NCBI GenBank assembly: GCA_046047615.1
Contig: JBJOHO010000006.1
Location: 62,001 to 126,000, forward strand
Length of the DNA stretch: 64,000 bases
Direction of reading: 5' to 3'
DNA from: ZC4RG30 sp046047615
Lineage (GTDB): Bacteria; Pseudomonadota; Gammaproteobacteria; Steroidobacterales; Steroidobacteraceae
Each line of letters starts with the position of its first letter. Within the stretch, counting starts at the first letter, position 1. The position numbers and the translations under genes are program-made. Of the stretch, positions 53,795-61,112 are shown piece by piece. The notes under the pieces were generated by a model, which did no database searches, was not told the origin of the DNA, and saw nothing but the letters and a program-made list of their open reading frames with translations.

Positions 53795-54724
53795 ATGTCC
53801 AGCGTGTCCATGCGACAGATGCTGGAAGCGGGCGTCCATTTCGGACACCAGACCCGCTTCTGGAACCCCAAGATGGCGCAGTACATCTTCGGTGAACGCA
53901 ACCGCATCCACATCATCAACCTCGAGAAGTCGCAGCCGATGTTCGCGCAGGCCATTGCCGTCGCGCGCAGCATCATCGCCGATGGCGGCAAGCTGCTCTT
54001 CGTCGGCACCAAGCGTTCGGCCCGCGATGCCATCCAGGCCGAGGCCGGCCGTTGCGGCATGCCCTACGTCAACCAGCGTTGGCCGGGCGGCATGCTCACC
54101 AATTTCAAGACCATCCGCCAGTCGATCAAGCGGCTGATGGACCTCACCGAGCTGCAGAACACGGGTGCGCTCGACCGGCGCGGCAAGAAGGAAGCGCTGC
54201 AGCTGCGCCGCGAAATGGCGAAGCTCGAGAAGAGCCTCGGCGGCATCAAGGACATGTCCTCCCTGCCGGACGCGCTCTTTGTCATCGACGTCGGCCATGA
54301 GCGCATCGCGCTGCACGAGGCCGCCAAGCTCGGCATCCCGGTGATCGCGGTGGTCGACACCAACTGTTCCCCCGAGGGCGTCGACTACGTCATCCCCGGC
54401 AACGACGACGCCATGCGCGCCATCCATCTCTATGCCTCGGCAATGGCCGATTCGGTCATCGAGGGCAAGGCCCAGGTGCCGCAGGTGGCGGTGGTCGACG
54501 AAGAATTCGTCGAGCTCGATGAGGAAGGCAACCCGAAGAGCCGTGCACCGCGTGCCGGCCGGCGCCGCGATGGCAGTGATGCCGACGAGGGCGGCGAGGG
54601 TGGTGAGGGTGGCGGTCGCCGCCCGGCCGGCGGCGGTCGCGGCCGCGGGGCTGGCCCGGCGGGCGGTGGTGGTCGTGGGCGTGGCACGGGCGGCGGCGGT
54701 GCACCGCGTCGTGGAGGTCGCTGA
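53795..54724 (+). CDS. rpsB: Ribosomal protein S2 with Gly/Arg-rich C-terminal tail
   Basis: Small-subunit protein S2, 309 residues. AAGGAG (53781-53786) precedes the ATG. The core (1 to about 247) is canonical: MRQMLEAGVHFGHQTRFWNP, NQRWPGGMLTNFKTI, LFVIDVGHERIALHEA and YVIPGNDDAMRAI. Residues about 250-309 are an added low-complexity tail dominated by Gly and Arg with an acidic patch (DADEGGEGGEGG, then GGGRGRGAGP and GGGRGRGTGG). E. coli S2 is 241 residues. The stop shares a base with the tsf start (TGATG). The tail is in frame and uses the same codon style as its surroundings. Confidence 0.96.
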   Translation: MSSVSMRQMLEAGVHFGHQTRFWNPKMAQYIFGERNRIHIINLEKSQPMFAQAIAVARSIIADGGKLLFVGTKRSARDAIQAEAGRCGMPYVNQRWPGGMLTNFKTIRQSIKRLMDLTELQNTGALDRRGKKEALQLRREMAKLEKSLGGIKDMSSLPDALFVIDVGHERIALHEAAKLGIPVIAVVDTNCSPEGVDYVIPGNDDAMRAIHLYASAMADSVIEGKAQVPQVAVVDEEFVELDEEGNPKSRAPRAGRRRDGSDADEGGEGGEGGGRRPAGGGRGRGAGPAGGGGRGRGTGGGGAPRRGGR

Positions 54725-55623
54725 TGAACATCACGGCGGATTCGGTCCGGCAACTGCGCGAGCGCACGGGCGCCGGCATGATGGAATGCAAGAAGGCCCT
54801 GGTCGAGACGCAGGGCGACCTTGAGGCGGCCGCCGAGCTCATGCGCAAGCAGGGCTTGGCGAAGGCCGACAAGAAGGCGACCCGTGTCGCCGCCGAGGGC
54901 GTCATTGCGCTCGCACGGGCTGCCGACGGCAAGGCCGCGGTGCTGGTCGAAGTCAACTGCGAGACGGATTTCGTCGCCCGCGGAGACGATTTCACCGCCT
55001 TCGCGGCGCAAGTTGCCGCGCTGGCGCTTGCCTCGGCCCCGGCGGATGTCGAGGCCTTGGCAGCGGCTGCGCTGCCGGCTGGCGGCACGGTGGACGACGT
55101 GCGTCGTGCGCTGATCGCCAAGATCGGCGAGAACATCAGCGTGCGCCGGTTCGTGCGCGTCGAGTCGACCGGTGTCCTTGGCAGCTACCTGCACGGCACG
55201 CGGATCGGCACGCTGGTGGCGCTGGAGGGCGGCGACGAGCAGTTGGGTCGCGACCTGGCCATGCACGTGGCCGCCAGCAACCCGGCCTACCTTTCCGCCG
55301 CGGACGTTCCGGAAGAGGCCAAGGCCAAGGAACGCGCCATCCGCATCGACATCATGAAGAACGACGAGAAGAACAAGGGCAAGCCCGAGAACATTCTTGC
55401 CAAGATCGTCGAAGGCGGCATGAACAAGTGGCTCGGCGAGATCACGCTGATGGGCCAGCCGTTCGTGAAGGATGACAGCCTCTCCGTGGAGAAGCTGCTG
55501 GCCAAGTCCGGCGCCAAGGTGGTCCGCTTCGAGCGCCTCGAGGTCGGCGCCGGCATCGAGAAAAAGCAGGATGACTTCGTCGCCGAAGTCATGGCCCAAG
55601 CCAAGGGCAGCAGCGGGAAGTAA
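54724..55623 (+). CDS. tsf: Elongation factor Ts
   Basis: Guanine-nucleotide exchange factor for EF-Tu, 299 residues. The N-terminal UBA-like module is VRQLRERTGAGMMECKKALVETQGDLEAA. The EF-Tu contact motif is EVNCETDFVARGDDF, and a second core repeat includes GRDLAMHVAASNPAYLSA. The C-terminal signature is LLMGQPFVKDD-like (ITLMGQPFVKDDSLSVEKLLA). It is translationally coupled to rpsB, and an intrinsic terminator follows at 55643-55668. Confidence 0.97.
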   Translation: MNITADSVRQLRERTGAGMMECKKALVETQGDLEAAAELMRKQGLAKADKKATRVAAEGVIALARAADGKAAVLVEVNCETDFVARGDDFTAFAAQVAALALASAPADVEALAAAALPAGGTVDDVRRALIAKIGENISVRRFVRVESTGVLGSYLHGTRIGTLVALEGGDEQLGRDLAMHVAASNPAYLSAADVPEEAKAKERAIRIDIMKNDEKNKGKPENILAKIVEGGMNKWLGEITLMGQPFVKDDSLSVEKLLAKSGAKVVRFERLEVGAGIEKKQDDFVAEVMAQAKGSSGK

Positions 55624-55642
55624 ACTGGCCGCTGGCCTGCGA

Positions 55643-55668
55643 AACCCCGCTTCGGCGGGGTTTTTTTT
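55643..55668 (+). terminator. Intrinsic terminator after tsf
   Basis: An 8-bp GC stem (AACCCCGC at 55643-55650, GCGGGGTT at 55655-55662) with a stable TTCG loop runs into eight T residues (55661-55668). Classic Rho-independent form. It separates rpsB-tsf from pyrH, whose ribosome site starts 2 bp later. Confidence 0.9.
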
Positions 55669-55683
55669 AAGGAGGAGCACATT

Positions 55684-56406
55684 GTGAGCACAGCTGCCCG
55701 CTACCGTCGCGTCCTGGTCAAGCTCTCGGGCGAGGCACTCCTCGGCGAGGCCGACTATGGCATCGACCCGGCCATGATCCGGCGTGTTGCGCTTGAACTG
55801 AAGGAAGTCCGCGATTCCGGGATCCAGGTCGCGGTCGTCATCGGCGGCGGCAACATCTTCCGCGGTGCCGGACTTGCCCGCGCCGGCATGGACCGTGTCA
55901 CGGCCGACCAGATGGGCATGCTGGCCACCGTCATGAACTCGCTGGCGCTGCAGGATGCGCTTGAATCGGTCGGGCAGCCCACCCGCGTGATGTCGGCCAT
56001 CCGCATCAACGAGGTCTGCGAGGACTACATCCGGCGCCGTGCCGTGCGGCATCTCGAGAAGAGCCGGGTCGTCATCTTCGCGGCCGGCACCGGCAACCCG
56101 TTTTTCACCACCGACAGCGCGGCGAGCCTGCGTGCGGTGGAGATCGGCGCGGACCTGCTGGTCAAGGCCACCAAGGTCAATGGCGTCTATTCGGCAGACC
56201 CGGTCCGCGATCCTTCGGCAACGCGTTACCAGCGCCTGAGCTTCGATCGGGTGCTGGACGACCGGTTGGGCGTGATGGATGCCACCGCCATCGTCATGTG
56301 CCGCGACAACCGCCTGCCGCTGCGCGTCTTCAACCTCGGCAATGCCGGCGACCTGCCGCGCATGTTGCGGGGCGAGGACGTCGGCACGCTGGTCACCCAC
56401 GACTGA
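55684..56406 (+). CDS. pyrH: UMP kinase
   Basis: Hexameric amino-acid-kinase-fold enzyme (240 residues) making UDP from UMP; in bacteria activated by GTP and inhibited by UTP. It starts at GTG 55684 with GGAGGAG 6 nt upstream. Landmarks are RRVLVKLSGEALLG, AVVIGGGNIFRG, RVTADQMGMLATVMNSLAL, AAGTGNPFFTTDSAASLRAVE and LVKATKVNGVYSADP. It begins right after the tsf terminator, so it needs its own promoter or read-through. Confidence 0.97.
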   Translation: MSTAARYRRVLVKLSGEALLGEADYGIDPAMIRRVALELKEVRDSGIQVAVVIGGGNIFRGAGLARAGMDRVTADQMGMLATVMNSLALQDALESVGQPTRVMSAIRINEVCEDYIRRRAVRHLEKSRVVIFAAGTGNPFFTTDSAASLRAVEIGADLLVKATKVNGVYSADPVRDPSATRYQRLSFDRVLDDRLGVMDATAIVMCRDNRLPLRVFNLGNAGDLPRMLRGEDVGTLVTHD

Positions 56407-56424
56407 TCCAGGGAGAGCCTTGCC

Positions 56425-56982
56425 ATGCTCGATGACTTCAAGAAGGACGCCACCACGCGGATGCAGAAGTGCATCCAGTCCTACCAGGCCGACCTCAAGA
56501 AGCTGCGGACGGGCCGTGCCCACCCCAGCCTTGTCGAGAACCTCAAGGTCGATTTCTACGGCTCCGATACACCGCTGTCGCAGGTTGCGAACATCGCCAT
56601 CGAGGACGCCCGCACCATCACCGTCACCCCTTGGGACAAGACGATGGTCGGCGCGATCGAAAAGGCCATCTACAAGTCTGATCTGGGCCTGACGCCCATG
56701 TCTGCGGGTGCCGTCATCCGCGTGCCCCTGCCGCCGCTGACCGAAGAGCGCCGCCGCGATCTCACCAAGGTCGTGCGTTCCAATGCCGAAGACGCCAAGG
56801 TCGCCGTGCGCAACGTGCGCCGCGATGTGCTGGCCGATGTCAAGGAAGCCCTCAAGGCGAAGCTGATTTCGCAGGACGAGGAGCGCAAGGCACAGGACGA
56901 GATCCAGAAGCTGACGGACAAATTCGTCGCGGAAATCGACCAGCACACGGCCGCCAAGGAAAAAGAGATCCTGCAGGTCTGA
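56425..56982 (+). CDS. frr: Ribosome recycling factor
   Basis: A 185-residue factor that splits post-termination ribosomes with EF-G. It has the three-helix bundle and small beta domain of RRF. Helix 1 ends with KLRTGRAHPSLVENLKVDFYG, followed by PLSQVANIAIEDARTITVTPWDK and IRVPLPPLTEERRRDLTKVV. The length equals E. coli Frr. It is 18 bp after pyrH and shares one base with the uppS ATG (TGATG). Confidence 0.98.
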   Translation: MLDDFKKDATTRMQKCIQSYQADLKKLRTGRAHPSLVENLKVDFYGSDTPLSQVANIAIEDARTITVTPWDKTMVGAIEKAIYKSDLGLTPMSAGAVIRVPLPPLTEERRRDLTKVVRSNAEDAKVAVRNVRRDVLADVKEALKAKLISQDEERKAQDEIQKLTDKFVAEIDQHTAAKEKEILQV

Positions 56983-57710
56983 TGCCGATGAATGCGCCCC
57001 GGCACGTAGCCATCATCATGGACGGCAACGGGCGTTGGGCCCAACGTCGTGGGCTGCCGCGGCCGGCCGGCCACAGCGCCGGCGTCGGGCCCGTGCGTGC
57101 CTGTGTCGAGCAGTGCCTCCGGCATGGCATCGGGGCGCTGACCCTGTTCGCGTTCAGCAGCGAGAACTGGGCGCGGCCGGCCGAGGAGGTCGACAACCTG
57201 ATGGCCCTGTTCCTGAAGGCACTGCAGGAGCAGATCGACGAGCTCCACGGCCACGGGGTTCGGGTCCGCTTCATCGGTGACCGCTCGCAGCTGGCCCTGC
57301 CGCTCATCGAACGCATCCGGGCGGCCGAGGCGCAGACCGCTGGCAACAGCCGGCTCGACCTGCGGATCGCGGTGTCCTACGGTGGCCGTTGGGACATCCT
57401 GCAGGCCGTCCGTCGGCTGGCGTCACAGTGCGTGCGTGGCGAGCGTGATGCCGCGGCGCTGACCGAAGATGACCTGGCTTCCGGCTTGGCCTTGGCCGAT
57501 CTGCCGGATCCTGATCTGTTCATCCGTACCGGCGGCGAACAACGCATCAGCAATTTCCTGCTGTGGAACCTCGCCTATACGGAGCTCTATTTCACGGACC
57601 AGCTCTGGCCGGAGTTCGGTGCCGAGGGTTTCGATGCCGCACTGGCGCACTTCCGCAGCCGGCAGCGGCGTTTTGGTCTCACGGCCGAGCAGGCGAGTGA
57701 GGCCCCGTGA
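56982..57710 (+). CDS. uppS: Undecaprenyl diphosphate synthase
   Basis: cis-prenyltransferase (242 residues) making the C55 lipid carrier for peptidoglycan and surface sugars. The catalytic Asp14 is in VAIIMDGNGRWAQRRGLPR, then FAFSSENWARP, LRIAVSYGGRWDI and the substrate motif DLFIRTGGEQRISNFLLWNLAYTELYFTD. The start is ATG 56982; the ATG two codons on (MNAPRHV) is an alternative. It overlaps cdsA by 4 bp (GTGA). Confidence 0.97.
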   Translation: MPMNAPRHVAIIMDGNGRWAQRRGLPRPAGHSAGVGPVRACVEQCLRHGIGALTLFAFSSENWARPAEEVDNLMALFLKALQEQIDELHGHGVRVRFIGDRSQLALPLIERIRAAEAQTAGNSRLDLRIAVSYGGRWDILQAVRRLASQCVRGERDAAALTEDDLASGLALADLPDPDLFIRTGGEQRISNFLLWNLAYTELYFTDQLWPEFGAEGFDAALAHFRSRQRRFGLTAEQASEAP

Positions 57711-58510
57711 CCCGCACGCGTGTCGCCACTGCAGTGCTGATGGTCGCCGTCCTGGCCGCAGTGGTGTTCCTGCTGCCGCCTCTCGCGCTGGTGGTCTTGG
57801 TGGTCGCCGCCCTGCTCATGGGTGCCTGGGAGTGGTCCGCCTTCCTGCGGCTCGAGGCGCCATTGCCCCGCGTGCTGTATGTCATCACGCTGATCACGGG
57901 CCTGCTGGCCGCCTGGCTCTGGACCGGCTCGCGTGATGGGCTGCAACTCATGTTGGCCCTGACGGCCCTGTGGTGGCTCGTCTCTGCCGCCGGTCTCTGG
58001 TGGGGCACGCCGCGGTTCAGCCGGCTGCATGCCGTGGTCGCCGGCGGGTTTGCCTTGGTGCCCACAGGCGTCGCGCTGCTTCGCCTGCGATTCGAATGGC
58101 ACCCCGGCATCGGCTGGTTCCTGTTCGTGCTGTTCCTGCCATTTGTGGCCGACACGGTGGCCTACTTCGCCGGACGCCGCTTCGGCAGCAGGCGGCTGGC
58201 ACCCGCGATCTCGCCGGGCAAGTCCGTGGAGGGTGCCGTGGGGGGCGTCCTGGCGGCCGGTGTTTATGGCGCCCTCTGTGCCCCGTGGTTGGGCCAGCCC
58301 CGCGGGCTGTTCACGGTGTTGTGCCTTGTCGCCGCGCTGTTCTCCGTGGTCGGCGATCTCAACGAGAGCCGGTTCAAGCGGCTCGCAGAACTCAAGGACA
58401 GCGGCCATCTGCTGCCCGGTCACGGCGGTGTGCTCGATCGCATCGACAGCGTGACGGCGGCGGCGCCGATCCTGCTCGGAGGCCTGCTGCTGCTGGAGTC
58501 GCTCGCGTGA
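57707..58510 (+). CDS. cdsA: Phosphatidate cytidylyltransferase
   Basis: Polytopic inner-membrane enzyme (267 residues) making CDP-diacylglycerol, the entry to phospholipid head groups. Hydrophobic segments fill the first 180 residues. The CdsA signature is SRFKRLAELKDSGHLLPGHGGVLDRIDS, with the preceding FVADTVAYFAGRRFG and ISPGKSVEGAVGG. It starts at GTG 57707 overlapping uppS, and ends overlapping dxr (GTGA). Confidence 0.96.
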   Translation: MTRTRVATAVLMVAVLAAVVFLLPPLALVVLVVAALLMGAWEWSAFLRLEAPLPRVLYVITLITGLLAAWLWTGSRDGLQLMLALTALWWLVSAAGLWWGTPRFSRLHAVVAGGFALVPTGVALLRLRFEWHPGIGWFLFVLFLPFVADTVAYFAGRRFGSRRLAPAISPGKSVEGAVGGVLAAGVYGALCAPWLGQPRGLFTVLCLVAALFSVVGDLNESRFKRLAELKDSGHLLPGHGGVLDRIDSVTAAAPILLGGLLLLESLA

Positions 58511-59709
58511 GTGTTCTGCCGCCGATCCGGCTGGCCGTCCTGGGCAGCACCGGCAGCATCGGGCTGAGCACCCTGGACGTGGCGGCCCGGCATCCGGAGC
58601 GCTTCGACGTGGTCGCGCTGGGCGCCGGCCGCAACGTGGCGCGGCTGCGCGAGCAGTGCCTGCGTTTCCGGCCGCGTTACGCCGCGCTGGCGGATGTCGA
58701 TGCAGCGCGGGAACTGGAGGCGGAACTTGCACGCGCGGGTCTTGCCACGCGGGTGCTCGCGGGTGCGGATGCGCTGTCAGCGCTGGCGTCCGGGCCTGAG
58801 GTCGACGTGGTCATGGCCGCGGTCGTGGGGGCTGCCGGCTTGCCCTCCACCCTGGCAGCCGCGCGTGCCGGCAAACGCATCCTGCTGGCCAACAAAGAAT
58901 CCCTGGTGATGGCCGGTCCGCTCCTGCTCGACGCCGTACGGGCGGCGGGCGCGGTGCTGCTGCCCATCGACAGCGAACACAACGCGATCTTCCAGTGCCT
59001 GCCCCACGGTTCCTCCGTCGGCAATCCTCCCGTGGGCGTGCGCCGCCTGCTGCTGACGGCGTCTGGCGGACCGTTCAGGGACTTCACCGGAGATCTCTCG
59101 GTCGTGACGCCCGAGCAGGCCTGCGCGCATCCGAACTGGAGCATGGGCCGCAAGATCTCCGTCGATTCGGCCACGCTCATGAACAAGGGGCTCGAGCTGA
59201 TCGAGGCCTGCCTGCTGTTTGGCTTGCCACCAGACCGTATCGACGTCGTCGTCCACCCCCAAAGCATCATCCACTCGATGGTCGAGTACCTGGATGGTTC
59301 GGTGCTGGCGCAGCTGGGATCCCCGGACATGCGCACACCCATCGCCCACGCCCTGGCGTGGCCGCAGCGCGTCGACGCCGGTGTACAATCCCTGGACTTG
59401 GTCACGCTCGGTCGGCTGGATTTCCGCGCTCCGGACACGGTGCGCTTCCCCTGCCTGGCGCTGGCCATCGAGGCCGCCCGGCTGGGGGGCACCGCGCCCG
59501 CCGCGCTCAATGCGGCCAATGAGGTGGCGGTGTCCGCCTTCCTTGAGCGGCGCCTGAACTTCACGGACATCGCGGCGGTCATTGATACGGTGATGAACGA
59601 AAGCGCCCACGGCCCGGCTGTCGATCTCGAGGCCGTCCTTGCAACCGACGCTGCCGCCCGCAGGCTGGCTGCCGCCGCTGTCGCACGGTGGGCTGGAGCT
59701 GCCGCATGA
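58507..59709 (+). CDS. dxr: 1-deoxy-D-xylulose 5-phosphate reductoisomerase
   Basis: Second enzyme of the MEP isoprenoid path (400 residues), NADPH- and metal-dependent; the fosmidomycin target. The NADPH motif is LGSTGSIGLSTLD, with ANKESLVMAGPLL, PIDSEHNAIFQCLP, LTASGGPFRD and SMGRKISVDSATLMNKGLE for metal and substrate binding. The start is GTG 58507, overlapping the cdsA stop; upstream frame extension is antisense noise. It feeds uppS two genes earlier. The stop overlaps rseP (ATGA). Confidence 0.97.
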   Translation: MSVLPPIRLAVLGSTGSIGLSTLDVAARHPERFDVVALGAGRNVARLREQCLRFRPRYAALADVDAARELEAELARAGLATRVLAGADALSALASGPEVDVVMAAVVGAAGLPSTLAAARAGKRILLANKESLVMAGPLLLDAVRAAGAVLLPIDSEHNAIFQCLPHGSSVGNPPVGVRRLLLTASGGPFRDFTGDLSVVTPEQACAHPNWSMGRKISVDSATLMNKGLELIEACLLFGLPPDRIDVVVHPQSIIHSMVEYLDGSVLAQLGSPDMRTPIAHALAWPQRVDAGVQSLDLVTLGRLDFRAPDTVRFPCLALAIEAARLGGTAPAALNAANEVAVSAFLERRLNFTDIAAVIDTVMNESAHGPAVDLEAVLATDAAARRLAAAAVARWAGAAA

Positions 59710-61085
59710 ACCTGTCCTGGCAACACCCTCTGGCTTTCCTGGTCGCCATTGGCCTGCTGGTCACCGTGCACGAGTTCGGCCACTACTGGGTGGCCCAGCG
59801 TCTCGGCTTCAAGGTGCTGCGTTTCTCGGTGGGCTTCGGCAAGGCCCTGTTCAGCCGCACCGCCGGACCCGACCGCACCGAGTACGTCATCGGCATGATC
59901 CCGCTGGGTGGCTACGTGAAGCTGCTCGACGAGCGCGAAGGGGAGGTTGATCCGGCGGACCTGCACCGCGCCTTCACGCGGCGCCCGCACTGGCAGCGCA
60001 TCGCCGTGTTGCTGGCCGGTTCGGCCTTCAACATCGCGTTCGCCATCCTGCTGCTCGCCGGCCTGCACGCCTGGCGGGGCGTCACCGAGATCCGGCCCGT
60101 GGTCGGCGAGGTTGCCGCCGGCTCACACGTCGGCCGTGCCGGTCTGCGTCCGGGTGATCTCGTGCTCGCTCTCGACGGCGAACCGGTGGCGGGCCAAGGC
60201 GACGTCGCACTGGGGCTGCTCGATGCGGTCACTGGCCCCGGCAGTGCCGCCATCCGCGTGCGCGGCGAGGACGGCCGCGAACGCCAGCTCCTGCTGCAGG
60301 TCACCGATCCGGTGGAGCGGCGCCGGCTGTCCGAGCCGGATGTGCTGTTCGAGGGCTTGGGTTTCAGCTGGTGGCGGCCGACGCTGCCGGCCGTTCTCGG
60401 TGAGGTCACGGCGGGAGGCCCTGCCGACCGCGCAGGACTGCGCACCGGCGATGAGATACTGGCCATCGATGCTCGGCCGGTCGCCGACTTCTTCGCCCTG
60501 CGTGATGTCGTCGCGGCGGCGGCCGGCTCCAGCCTGCAGTTCAGCTACCGGCGCGGGGGCGTGGTGCGTGAGACGCGCGTCGAGATCGAAGAAGTGGTCC
60601 TCGAGGGAGGCCGCCGGCAGGGTCGCATCCAGGTCGCGCCGCTGCGCGAAATCCGTTATCCGGACCACATGCTGGCCCAGACCCGCCTCGGTCCGTTGGC
60701 GGCCCTTGGCAAGGCCACCGTCGATGCCTGGGACATGACCGTCCTGCAGGCACGCATGTTCTGGCGGATGATCGTCGGCCAGGTGTCCCTCAAGAACCTC
60801 AGCGGACCGCTCACCATCGCCGAATATGCCGGCGAGACGGCTTCGCTGGGCGTGGCGGCCTTCGTCGCCTTCCTGGTCATGGTGAGCCTGAGCCTGGGCT
60901 TCCTCAATCTCCTTCCCATCCCCATGCTTGACGGCGGCCAGGTCGTCCAGCAGGCGGTGGAGTGGATCCGCGGCAGTCCGTTGCCGGAGCGGGTCGAGGC
61001 GCTCGTCCAGCGCCTGGGCATCGCAGTGTTGTTCCTTCTCATGGGCGTCGCGCTGTTCAACGACATCGCGCGGCAGTTTGCCTGA
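59706..61085 (+). CDS. rseP: RseP site-2 intramembrane metalloprotease
   Basis: S2P-family zinc protease (459 residues) that cuts anti-sigma factor RseA after DegS, releasing sigma-E during outer-membrane stress. The HEXXH site is His22-Glu23-x2-His26 in LLVTVHEFGHYWVAQ, the third ligand lies in the late NLLPIPMLDGGQ motif, and GMIPLGGYVKLLDE is typical. Two PDZ domains lie between (about 110-205 and 215-300). The ATG at 59706 overlaps dxr. It is followed by bamA, an outer-membrane assembly gene in the same stress circuit. Confidence 0.96.
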   Translation: MNLSWQHPLAFLVAIGLLVTVHEFGHYWVAQRLGFKVLRFSVGFGKALFSRTAGPDRTEYVIGMIPLGGYVKLLDEREGEVDPADLHRAFTRRPHWQRIAVLLAGSAFNIAFAILLLAGLHAWRGVTEIRPVVGEVAAGSHVGRAGLRPGDLVLALDGEPVAGQGDVALGLLDAVTGPGSAAIRVRGEDGRERQLLLQVTDPVERRRLSEPDVLFEGLGFSWWRPTLPAVLGEVTAGGPADRAGLRTGDEILAIDARPVADFFALRDVVAAAAGSSLQFSYRRGGVVRETRVEIEEVVLEGGRRQGRIQVAPLREIRYPDHMLAQTRLGPLAALGKATVDAWDMTVLQARMFWRMIVGQVSLKNLSGPLTIAEYAGETASLGVAAFVAFLVMVSLSLGFLNLLPIPMLDGGQVVQQAVEWIRGSPLPERVEALVQRLGIAVLFLLMGVALFNDIARQFA

Positions 61086-61112
61086 TGCCCCTTTACCCAC
61101 GGCGGCCATGAC

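Noticed and set aside
54600..54720. Repeat array or CRISPR-like structure in the GGT/CGT-rich stretch
   Set aside because: The repetition is just codons of the S2 Gly/Arg tail, with irregular units and no spacers.
54430..56946. 838-codon minus-strand frame over tsf-pyrH-frr
   Set aside because: Shadow of highly conserved genes on the plus strand; no domain and a His/Asp/Arg/Gly-rich translation.
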